Origin: Henckelia pumila
Taxonomy: Eukaryota; Streptophyta; Magnoliopsida; Lamiales; Gesneriaceae
Direction: 5' to 3'
NCBI RefSeq assembly: GCF_033568475.1
Contig: NC_133123.1
Coordinates: forward strand, 138,958,062 to 139,022,061
Length of the DNA: 64,000 bases
Shown: positions 12,748 to 22,400 of the stretch, piece after piece
How positions within the stretch are numbered: position 1 is the stretch's first letter
Layout of the letters: every line of letters begins with the position of its first letter
Program-made: the position numbers and the translations under genes
The notes under the pieces: generated by a model
What the model was told of the DNA's origin: nothing
The model's input: the letters and a program-made list of their open reading frames with translations, nothing else
Databases searched by the model: none

Positions 12748-14173
12748 TGATAGTAGTGTTTTGTTTGCATTTTTAGTGTCGTTTTTATTAGTGTTTTGCA
12801 TGCATTTTGTGTCATTGTTTGTGTTTTATTCTATTTTTACTTTATGTCATGCATTGAGCTTCTTAACTTAGTTTTTATTCATTGTGTAGGAATTGCTATT
12901 TTGTTGATCGAAGAAATCGAAGTGCGTCCATGCGTCCAAAGAAAACAGCAGAGCAGAATTTTTCATCAGGGATGCATGCGCTCGATCCTGGAAATTCTTG
13001 GGATCGAGCGCGGTCATGTAATTCTGAAGGCAGTAGGATGCTCAAGATCTCTCGCTCGATCGGGTGAAAATCCCGGATCGAGCGAGCGCAAGGAAGTTTA
13101 AAGGCAGAGAGTTGAATATTTAGCATGCGCTCGATCCTGGGAATTGTCGGGATCGAGCGCGCGGGTCTGATGCGGGAAAAATTTGTAATTTTGGGAAATT
13201 CTTTTAATTAAGGCTCTAGACTTTTATTAGAGAATTAATTCGTTTTTGAGGGAGATTATCAGATTATTCTACATGCTTAGAACGCGAAAAACTCTCTGTG
13301 GACGGCTAGGTTTTCTCCTTTCTTTTCTTATTTTTTATTTTCTCTCATGAATTTTTGTAGAGAATTCATGGGTATTGTTGGCTAAACTTTAATACTTGGT
13401 TGAGGAAGACAAGACTCTTGATTTAGTTTATTCATGAGATTTTGATTTCCAATGTTTGATTTCTATCAAGTATCAAGAATTATTCTGAATTGATTGATAT
13501 GCTTGTGTATGAGATTTTTAGATTGGCCATCTTAGAATTTCATTATACAAACAAAAGCTAAATTAGAATTCAAATCCGTAATTGTTTGAAACCTCTAATT
13601 TGCGAAGCAACTGCAATTAATATTTTCTGCTGTTGAATTTGCTAAATCGTGGGAATAATAATTGACTAGGCTAAATTCATCCGCTTGTGTATGGGTTGTC
13701 TAGCTTTATCAGTTTTACTAGTTTGAATGCTACCGTGGATTTAAATCTGATCGCTGGTATTGGGTTAGTCTATGGGGTAAGGGTTAACTTAGAACGCTTG
13801 TGTCTAGTTAACTAAAATTAAGGTGAAACAGGAATTAAATTTCCAATGATGAATATTTGATAGGATTAATTATTTTTAGATGATCAATGATTGAATAAAT
13901 AATATCAAGGGTGTAGTCGACCGATACCAAGTCTTATTTCTTATTGATTTCTTCGGTCTTTTATTTAATTTTGCATGTTAGTAAATTTTAATTGCTTACA
14001 AGCTTCAGTAGTTAATCTCAACTCCCAAACCCCCCTTTTTACTATTTTAGTATTTTTCAAAGAACACTTTTAAATTTACCTTTCCTCGTGGGAACGATCC
14101 CTACTCACACTACTACGTTATTTGTTTATCTGATTGAGTCGGGTAATTTGGGCGTACACGATAAGCGCTACCA
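12748..14173 (+). repeat. E3 LTR, left remaining copy
   Basis: Starts TGATAGTAGTGTTTTG and ends GCGCTACCA, 1426 bp, the same length as 19549..20974. It contains a three-hairpin CTCGATCC cassette (12978..13163). The start is set by the polypurine tract just before it and by resemblance to the E7 LTR start (TGATGAGTGCATTTTG); the end is set by the primer-binding site and the E2 junction of the other copy. Confidence 0.85.
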
Positions 14174-14178
14174 AATTT

Positions 14179-14196
14179 TGGCGCCGTTGCCGAGGA
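14179..14196 (+). promoter_or_regulatory. E3 primer-binding site (tRNA-Asp type)
   Basis: TGGCGCCGTTGCCGAGGA matches the complement of the plant tRNA-Asp(GTC) 3' end with one mismatch. This is the usual Athila-type primer. It lies five bases after the LTR end. Confidence 0.85.
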
Positions 14197-14284
14197 ACGG
14201 TGTTAATTTATTGTGTTCTTTTTATTTTTATTTTTAATTTTAATTTTTTTTATTTATTCCTCGTAGTGCTACTCTGGTTTGTTC

Positions 14285-16714
14285 ATGCTTTCAGCTGAAT
14301 CTTCAGAAGAAGAAGAATGTCAATACAACCCAGAGATAGAAAGAACCTTGCTTACGCGAAGGAGAAAACTTCGTAGGAAACAACAAGAGGAAGCTGCTCG
14401 AGCTGCATTCCCAGAAGAAGAGATGGTTGTTAACGCTAATCTGAGTTTGAGACAATTGGGTACTCCTGATCCAAACCAACAGCCCTTATGCATTACTTTC
14501 CCTACTCTAGAAAATAATGCTAATTTTGAATTGAAATCTGGACTGATACACTTACTGCCTGCTTTTCATGGTCTTGCAGGTGAGGATCCGCACAAACATC
14601 TGATGGAATTCCACGTGGTGTGTTCAAGCATGAAACCGCATGGAGTTACAGAGGAGCAGATTCAGCTCAGAGCCTTTCCTTTCTCTTTAAAGAGTTCTGC
14701 TAAGGATTGGCTGTACTACCTACCTTCTGGATCCATCACCACCTGGACTGAGATGAAGAGAATATTTTTAGAGAAGTACTTTCCAGCTTCTAGAGCAGCA
14801 AACATCCGGAAAGAAATTTATGGGTGCAAACAGCAGATGGGAGAGTCACTGCACGAGTATTGGGAGCGCTTCAAGAAACTTTGCGCCAGCTGCCCACAAC
14901 ACCAGATAAGTGAAAACTTACTAATTCAATACTGTTATGAAGGGTTGTTGTCTCATGACAGGAGTATGCTGGATGCGGCTAGTGGAGGAGTTTTTGTGGA
15001 CAAAACTCCGGTGCAAGCGAGGAACTTAATAGAAAATATGGCTGCCAATTCTCAGCAATTTGGCACCAACAGAAGTGATCCTGCACCAAGGAAGAGTAAC
15101 GAGGTAAACGTTTCTTCCCTTGAACAACAACTGAGCGAACTGACGTCTCTTGTGCGACATATGGCTGTAGGGAATGGACAGATTGCAAGGGTATGTGGAA
15201 TTTGCACTCAAGTGGGACATGCAACTGACATGTGTCCCACTCTTCAAGAGGGATCTGCGGAGCAAGTCAATGCAGCAGGAGAATTTCCAGGGCCACCTCA
15301 GCAGAAGTATGATCCTTACTCTAACACATACAATCCAGGTTGGAGGGATCATCCAAACCTCAGATATGGCAATCCTCCAGCAAATCAAGCTTATAGGCCG
15401 CCGTACCCTCCACCACAGCGTCCTCCGATTCCTACGCCAGGTGAGTCTCTTGAAAACATAGTTCAGAATCTTGCCACTAATACCTTGGCTTTTCAACAGG
15501 ACACCAGGACGAGCATCCAAAACTTAAATACCCAAATGGGGCAGCTCGCTGCAGCAATTAGCAAGTTGGAAGCACAAAATTCCAGCCGTTTGCCTTCACA
15601 AACAGTGGTGAATCTGAAGGAGAACGTGAGTGCTATCACTTTGAGGAGTGGAAAGGAGCTGCAGATTCAAGACGGATTGGTCAAAGAACCGGTAGAGACT
15701 GAAAGGGAAAAAGAATCTAAGGTGAAGGAGCGTGAGCCCATTCCTAAAGAAGCACCGAGAGGTAAGTTTCCTCCTTTGTCTGAGTATAAACCTGTAGCCC
15801 CTTTTCCCTTAGCTTTAAAGGACTCTAGGAAAAATGAGGGGATAAAGGAGCTCTATGAAACTTTTCGTAGATGCGAGGTAAACATTCCACTGTTAGATGC
15901 TATTAAGCAAGTACCTCGCTATGCTAAATTTTTGAAAGAATTATGTACTGCGAAAAGAAAACAAAATTTGAAGGGTTGTAAGAAAGTTGAATTGGGAGAA
16001 CAGGTTTCTGCCGTTATTCAAAGAAAGGTACCTACAAAATGCAAGGACTCAGGTATGTTCTCGATTCCATGTCAAATAGGAGGTGTTCAGCTTGATACGG
16101 CCATGCTAGATTTAGGAGCATCTATTAACGTCATGCCATACTCTGTTTATGCTTCCTTAAATCTTGGGCCTTTGAATGAAACTGATATTGTTATCCAAAT
16201 GGCTGATCGATCTACTATTTTTCCAAGGGGTTTGTTAGAAGATGTTTTAGTAGAAGTTGGTGACTTGGTCTTTCCTGCTGATTTCTATGTTCTTGACATG
16301 AAAAGTAATGAATTGAATAGTCCTATTTTGTTAGGAAGACCATTTTTGAAAACTTCTAAGTCTATCATAGATGTTGATAACGGTAATCTCACGATGGAAT
16401 TCGATGGAAAAATTGCTAAATTTGATATTTTTGATACCCTGAAAATTCCTGCCCGTGAAAGTGTTGTTAATATTCTTGTAACACCTGCTGAAATTTCTAC
16501 TGCTGAAAACTTTTTCTCTGATATGCAGGCACTAAAAACTGCGACAAAATGTCCTCCTGATAACGCGAAAAGGATGCCCATGAGAAAAGAGAAACGGGGT
16601 CAAGGAGCTAGCACCTCCAAGAAATTGATGCAGCAAATGCTTGGGACAAAATTTTCTAGAAAATGTTTTAAATGGGTGAAGGTGGACAAAGGAACCAAAT
16701 TTAAACCACCCTGA
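14285..16714 (+). CDS. E3 gag-protease, uninterrupted ORF of 809 aa
   Basis: The open frame begins at 14279 with a non-ATG codon; the first ATG is 14285. The N-terminus is acidic then basic. A Retrotrans_gag-like domain follows (HLMEFHVVC, then AFPFSLKSSAKDWLYYLP, FLEKYFPASRAA, ESLHEYWERFKKLC). A CX2CX4HX4C zinc knuckle lies at about 15195-15240, then a Pro-rich linker. The protease region has LDLGAS near 16106 and SPILLGRPFL near 16320, in Athila/Calypso style. No stop interrupts it, unlike the other gypsy elements here. No RT, RNase H or integrase follows, so the element could supply Gag but not replicate alone. Confidence 0.88.
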   Translation: MLSAESSEEEECQYNPEIERTLLTRRRKLRRKQQEEAARAAFPEEEMVVNANLSLRQLGTPDPNQQPLCITFPTLENNANFELKSGLIHLLPAFHGLAGEDPHKHLMEFHVVCSSMKPHGVTEEQIQLRAFPFSLKSSAKDWLYYLPSGSITTWTEMKRIFLEKYFPASRAANIRKEIYGCKQQMGESLHEYWERFKKLCASCPQHQISENLLIQYCYEGLLSHDRSMLDAASGGVFVDKTPVQARNLIENMAANSQQFGTNRSDPAPRKSNEVNVSSLEQQLSELTSLVRHMAVGNGQIARVCGICTQVGHATDMCPTLQEGSAEQVNAAGEFPGPPQQKYDPYSNTYNPGWRDHPNLRYGNPPANQAYRPPYPPPQRPPIPTPGESLENIVQNLATNTLAFQQDTRTSIQNLNTQMGQLAAAISKLEAQNSSRLPSQTVVNLKENVSAITLRSGKELQIQDGLVKEPVETEREKESKVKEREPIPKEAPRGKFPPLSEYKPVAPFPLALKDSRKNEGIKELYETFRRCEVNIPLLDAIKQVPRYAKFLKELCTAKRKQNLKGCKKVELGEQVSAVIQRKVPTKCKDSGMFSIPCQIGGVQLDTAMLDLGASINVMPYSVYASLNLGPLNETDIVIQMADRSTIFPRGLLEDVLVEVGDLVFPADFYVLDMKSNELNSPILLGRPFLKTSKSIIDVDNGNLTMEFDGKIAKFDIFDTLKIPARESVVNILVTPAEISTAENFFSDMQALKTATKCPPDNAKRMPMRKEKRGQGASTSKKLMQQMLGTKFSRKCFKWVKVDKGTKFKPP

Positions 16715-16755
16715 GGAACTGCAACATTCAGTCGAGCCAACGACCATAAACAAAG

Positions 16756-16772
16756 GCGCTGACTGGGAGGCA
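16756..16772 (+). other. Conserved GCGCTGACTGGGAGGCA motif after E3 gag-protease
   Basis: Seventeen bases shared, with one difference, with E7 (45375..45391), in both cases just after the 5' coding region. In E3 the motif can fold as TGGG-AGGCAA-CCCA. It may be a structural RNA element of Athila-type transcripts; this is inference. Confidence 0.5.
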
Positions 16773-16894
16773 ACCCAGTATTTCTAATTTTTTAGTTTTT
16801 GCTTTTACTTTGTTTTTTTAATTTTATTTAAAAAAAAATTTTTGTTTCGTTCATTTTTGTTTTTATTTCATTTTCGTAAAAAAAAATTTAGAGG

Positions 16895-17082
16895 CACGCT
16901 CGATCCTAGAAATTCTTGGGATCGAGCGCGCATATTGAAAAAGCTTACTGCCTCATTTATTTTTTGGGCGCGCTCGATCGGGTATTTTTCCCGGATCGAG
17001 CGCGCAGATTTCACAAGCTCTCTGCCTCACGTTTTATATAGGCGCGCTCGATCCTGGAATTTACCCGGATCGAGCGCGCGCC
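16895..17082 (+). repeat. Triple CTCGATCC hairpin cassette, E3 internal
   Basis: Three imperfect palindromes built on CGCTCGATCC and GGATCGAGCG are spaced about 74 bases apart (near 16895, 16969 and 17042). The same arrangement occurs in both LTRs (12978..13163 and 19779..19964). Confidence 0.8.
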
Positions 17083-17368
17083 ACTTTGGCTTTTTAACTA
17101 GGCGTTTTTCCTTCTCTTTTCCCCACTCTCCCTACAAATTCCCCTCGGCCCTTAGCTTCATTTTTCTCTAAATTTTTGACATTTCACCATTGTTCACGAA
17201 TTGTTATCAATCTATTACAGGATCATTCAAGGGCTTGGAATCTTCATCTTTTTCCTACTCTCTACTCCTCCAAGGCCATATTTTGCTAGAAAAGCCGGAA
17301 TTTTTGGTGTACGCAAGGTGTTCGACGAATTGCCAATATCACTAATCCTTGCAAATTTTTGAGTGCTC

Positions 17369-18490
17369 ATGGGTCCAAGGCATACTACTGAGAGAGGCGA
17401 ATCTTCTCGCCAAGGCACACGAGCTACAACCGCATCCTTCAACTTAGCCGGGCGCTTTGTCAATCAAGCGGCTTGTGATCGCTATGACCACGCCAAGAAC
17501 CATCGATCCCCTATTACTGAGAGGGGTTTTGATCTCGATGTGACTGTAAACAAAGTGGCGGCTCAAGTCTTGGCACGTGGGTGGGGAACGTTCTGTAAGC
17601 AACCCACTCCAGCCATTGTCCCTCTTGTTAGGGAATTCTATGCTAATGCCGCGGAGCAGACGGATGGCAAGGCCTTTGTCCGGGGCACTTTGGTTTCATA
17701 CGCAGCCTCTGAGCTGAATGCCATGCTCGAGACACCAGATGTCGATGTCCAAAGAGCTGCCCTTTACCCGGATGTTCACGAGATCCTTGCTTAGCTATGC
17801 TTTACCGGGGCTGCTTGGTTGGATCCGATTACTTACAAGTGCTTCAAAGAGAAATATCTTTTTGTGAATCCGGCCACCTGGTACGCATTCCTCTGCTGCC
17901 GTCTAATGCCAATCTCACACACAAGTGAGGCACATGTGGAGCGTGCTGTATTGCTATATGCTCTCGATGTCGGACTTTCGGTCAATGTGGGTCGAGTTAT
18001 TCATGTTCAGATACGACAGTCGGTTGCTTCTAGGACATCCGGTCTTTTCTTTCCTATGATCATTACACAGCTATGCTTGCGAGCTGGTGTGCAAGCTAGA
18101 GCAGACTAGGAATGGTTGCAACCAATGCGACCCATTGATCAAGCCGTCGTTGATGCAAAAAGGGCTTATAGGCGGAGCCTATTTCTGGTGGATGACCAAT
18201 TTGTGGCGGTGCACGAGCAGGTGCGTCCTATTCCACCTCCACGCTGCTCGACTGCAGTTACTGTTCAAGAGATGGCCGCTTTCACGCAGCACCAGAACAT
18301 GTTCAATGCAGCCACTGCTGCAAATTTTCAGGTGCTAGATTATATCACTCGTGGCATCTCCGAGCGACTAGGGATTGATCCCACCACACTCCCACCAGCT
18401 GTTCCTTTTTCGCCATCTTTTGAGTTCCCATGGGTCGACCCAGTGCCACCGCCAGAGCATGATGAGGACGGGGCGGACGCCAATCCATAA
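17369..18490 (+). pseudogene. E3 putative plant transposon protein (env-position ORF), copy 2
   Basis: Same as the remnant at 8684..9814 but nine bases shorter near 17747. It keeps the same two in-frame TAG stops, at 17792..17794 and 18107..18109. That shared damage dates the stops before the internal segment was duplicated. Function unknown. Confidence 0.7.
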
Positions 18491-19534
18491 ACCTGGGGAG
18501 TTTTCTTTTTATTTTTTTTCTTTGCATTTCATTTTTTTTTTGTGTGTTGTTAGTTGTTTAGTTTAGTTCTCGAGCATTGAGGGCAATGCTTCGTTTAAGT
18601 GTGGGGGGTGCATTCAGTGTTTTGTTGTTTGTTTTGCATTATGTTTGTTGCGTATTTGCATATAGTTCGTAAATTGTGTCATGAGGTTTTGTTGTGTATA
18701 AGTAAAGGATGATTTCTAGCCTATGATGAGATAGTTGAAAAATGTTAATTTTTGAAAAAAAATTTGACTCTTAGTTGGATATGAGAAACTGTAGGTTGTT
18801 TGTTGAATATTCTTAAGCACGCATGTTTAACCAGTGAAGTGTAGCGATGTATTAGATATCGTGGATGTCTGTTGGACCATTGCACGGCAATAGGTGTCTG
18901 TGAAACTTGATAGTTTCTTGAACCTTGATGATTTTTTGATGTGACACCTATGATCTTGGGCGCACCTAAAAAAATAAAAATAAAATAAAAAAAATATAAT
19001 AAATGTACAACTCCATCCGAGCCTTGACAGGATTTAAATCCTAAAAGAGCAAGATCAAGGCTAAGTATGCGGATAAAATGGGGTTGATGTTCCATCCGGG
19101 CTATAGACGAGGGGATTGAAATTTTAATCCTGTCTTAGTTGTAGCTAAGTTTGCGGGTAATTATTGGGGCTATTGCAATACCGAGTGCAAAATTCAGAGG
19201 TGCGTAATTATTCTCAAGAAAGTTGTGTTGTGTTGAATGATTGTTGAGAGGAGAGTTCTTGATGGTGTAGCTTACACTGAATTGTTTAAAAGGTCGGCGA
19301 ACAGTCTTGAAACTTTGTCTTTTGAAGTTGCATGTAATTGGGGTAACATGGCACACACATACGTTCGCATTCGACTGAAGGTGTATCATTGATGATTGAG
19401 AGTCGCTATGAACTTATTTGTTAGATGAAAGTGGTTTTCTCTGAGGCTATGGTATGCGTGATTCGTCCTTTCTTATGTTTTCCTTGTGTTTATATTTTGT
19501 TTTGCATAACTTGCTCGAGGGCGAGCAAGGTTTA

Positions 19535-19548
19535 AGTATGGGGGTATT
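19535..19548 (+). promoter_or_regulatory. E3 polypurine tract
   Basis: AGTATGGGGGTATT directly precedes the right LTR. It would prime plus-strand DNA synthesis. The same sequence precedes the left LTR at 12734..12747. Confidence 0.65.
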
Positions 19549-20974
19549 TGATAGTAGTGTTTTGTTTGCATTTTTAGTGTCGTTTTTATTAGTGTTTTGC
19601 ATGCATTTTGTGTCATTGTTTGTGTTTTATTCTAGTTTTACTTTATGTCATGCATTGAGCTTCTTAACTTAGTTTTTATTCATTGTGTAGGAATTGCTAT
19701 TTTGTTGATCGAAGAAATCGAAGTGCGTCCATGCGTCCAAAGAAAACAGCAGAGCAGAATTTTTCATCAGGGATGCATGCGCTCGATCCTGGAAATTCTT
19801 GGGATCGAGCGCGGTCATGTAATTCTGAAGGCAGTAGGATGCTCAAGATCTCTCGCTCGATCGGGTGAAAATCCCGGATCGAGCGAGCGCAAGGAAGTTT
19901 AAAGGCAGAGAGTTGAATATTTAGAATGCGCTCGATCCTGGGAATTGTCGGGATCGAGCGCGCGGGTCTGATGCGGGAAAAATTTGTAATTTTGGGAAAT
20001 TCTTTTAATTAAGGCTCTAGACTTTTATTAGAGAATTAATTCGTTTTTGAGGGAGATTATCAGATTATTCTACATGCTTAGAACGCGAAGAACTCTCTGT
20101 GGACGGCTAGGTTTTCTCCCTTCTTTTCTTATTTTTTATTTTCTCTCATGAATTTTTGTAGAGAATTCATGGGTATTGTTGGCTAAACTTTAATACTTGG
20201 TTGAGGAAGACAAGACCCTTGATTTAGTTTATTCATGAGATTTTGATTTCCAATGTTTGATTTCTATCAAGTATCAAGAATTATTCTGAATTGATTGATA
20301 TGCTTGTGTATGAGATTTTTAGATTAGCCATCTTAGAATTTCATTATACAAACAAAAGCTAAATTAGAATTCAAATCCGTAATTGTTTGAAACCTCTAAT
20401 TTGCGAAGCAACTGCAATTAATATTTTCTGCTGTTGAATTTGCTAAATCGTGGGAATAATAATTGACTAGGCTAAATTCATCCGCTTGTGTATGGGTTGT
20501 CTAGCTTTATCAGTTTTACTAGTTTGAATGCTACCGTGGATTTAAATCTGATCGCTGGTATTGGGTTAGTCTATGGGGTAAGGGTTAACTTAGAACGCTT
20601 GTGTCTAGTTAACTAAAATTAAGGTGAAACAGGAATTAAATTTCCAATGATGAATATTTGATAGGATTAATTATTTTTAGATGATCAATGATTGAATAAA
20701 TAATATCAAGGGTGTAGTCGACCGATACCAAGTCTTATTTCTTATTGATTTCTTCGGTCTTTTATTTAATTTTGCATGTTAGTAAATTTTAATTGCTTAC
20801 AAGCTTCAGTAGTTAATCTCAACTCCCAAACCCCCCTTTTTACTATTTTAGTATTTTTCAAAGAACACTTTTAAATTTACCTTTTCTCGTGGGAACGATC
20901 CCTACTCACACTACTACGTTATTTGTTTATCTGATTGAGTCGGGTAATTTGGGCGTACACGATAAGCGCTACCA
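19549..20974 (+). repeat. E3 LTR, right copy
   Basis: 1426 bp and about 99.5% identical to 12748..14173 by eye. It ends at GCGCTACCA, immediately followed by E2 integrase coding sequence. Confidence 0.87.
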
Positions 20975-22280
20975 GGTTGTACCTAATATTGCGGAGCTCA
21001 GGAACGATATTCTATCTCAAGCTCACAGGAGTCAATTATCTGTTCATCCTTAAAGCATGAAAATGTATAAGAATTTGCGAACTAGATTCTGGTGGAAAGG
21101 GATTAAGAGGAGTGTGTATCAATTTGTTTCGAGATGTTTGGTTTGTCAACAGGTCAAGGCTGAACATCGACGACCAGGTGAATTACTGCAGAATCTTGAG
21201 ATTCCCGAATGGAAGTGGGAGCATGTGACTATGGACTTTGTTACCCACTTGTCTATGACTTCGCATCAGTGTGATGCTATCTGGGTCGTTGTTGACCATT
21301 TGACGAAATCAGCATACTTTATTCCTTACAACTGGGAGTATTCTTATGATCGCATGGCACGCTTATATATCCAGGAGATAGTGCGATTACATGGGATTCC
21401 AGTGAGCATAGTCAGTGATAGAGACCCGCGATTTACCTCACGATTTTGGGGTAGTTTTCAAGAGGCGTTGGGTACCACTCTGAGTTTGAGCACTGCATAT
21501 CATCCGGAGACTGACGGGCAGTCAGAACGGACGATTCGTACGCTGGAAGATATGCTACGTTCTTCTGTCATGGATTTTGGCTTATCTTGGCAGGATCAAT
21601 TACCTTTGATCGAATTTGCCTACAATAACAGTTATCATCGTAGTATTAATATGGCACCTTTCGAGGCATTGTACGGTCGACGGTGTCGTACTTCGTTATT
21701 CTGGGATGAAGTCGGGGAACGACAAGTCGAGGGTCCTGAATTGGTGCAGCAGATTGTAGACAAGGTAGATTTGATCAAGCATAGGATCAAAGTTGCTCAA
21801 GATAGACAAGCCAGTTATGCTAATATTCGCCGCAGGCTACTTCAGTTTGAGTCTGGTGAATATGTGTTTCTCCGGGTATCACCTTTCAGGAAGGTAATGA
21901 GATTCGGCGTGAAAGGCAAGTTGTCTTCTCGTTTCATTGGGCCTTTCCAGATACTGGAGAAGATCGGAGATGTTGCATATCGTTTGGCTTTACCGCCAAA
22001 TCTTTTCGATATACATAATATTTTTCATGTGTCGTTACTTTGACAGTATATAGCTGATGAATCTCATGTGATTCAGTCTACTAATATTCAGCTAGAGCCA
22101 GATCTGTCTTTTGTTGAACGACCAATCTGTATCCTAGACAGGAAGGAGAAAGTTCTTCGAAACAAGACTATACCACTTGTGATGGTACAGTGGCAGCGCC
22201 GAGGCATTGAAGAAGCAACTTGGAAAACTGAGAGTCGTATGCAAGCGGAATATCCTGAGTTGTTTGCTTTGTACTTTTGA
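20975..22280 (+). pseudogene. E2 pol, second part: integrase and chromodomain-like C-terminus
   Basis: Integrase zinc region (RFWWKGIKRSVYQFVSRCLVCQ) at about 21084-21150, catalytic core with MDFV near 21235, SDRDPRF near 21415 and DGQSER near 21509. A GPF/Y-like module (FIGPFQILEKIG) is near 21930. After a TGA at 22041..22043 the frame continues into PICILDRKEK and VMVQWQRRGIEEATW, which resemble the chromodomain tail of Tekay chromoviruses. Another stop (TAA 21051..21053) lies before the first long open stretch. The N-terminal part is at 6392..8322. Confidence 0.87.
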
Positions 22281-22386
22281 TTTACCATGTAAGATGTAAT
22301 TACAGTTGTTGTAATAAAACATGGTTTGATGTTTCATATTGTTATCTTGATTTGTCTTTAGATGTTATTTCGCGGACGAAATATCT

Positions 22387-22400
22387 AAAGGTGAGGGGAA
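22387..22400 (+). promoter_or_regulatory. E2 polypurine tract
   Basis: AAAGGTGAGGGGAA abuts the 3' LTR start at 22401. Confidence 0.75.

Larger units (their letters stand above)
8323..20974 (+). mobile_element. E3: Athila-like pol-less retrotransposon in a truncated tandem array
   Basis: Order: 3' internal segment (8323..12747, split by E4), LTR (12748..14173), Asp-type primer site, gag-protease ORF, no pol, a second copy of the 3' internal segment (17009..19548), LTR (19549..20974). Both LTRs are 1426 bp and differ at about 7 positions by my count. This is what remains of LTR-internal-LTR-internal-LTR after loss of the left LTR and the left gag. The right end abuts E2 integrase cleanly at GCTACCA. 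The left junction has no target duplication and loses part of E2, as expected if a deletion took the left end. Confidence 0.85.
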
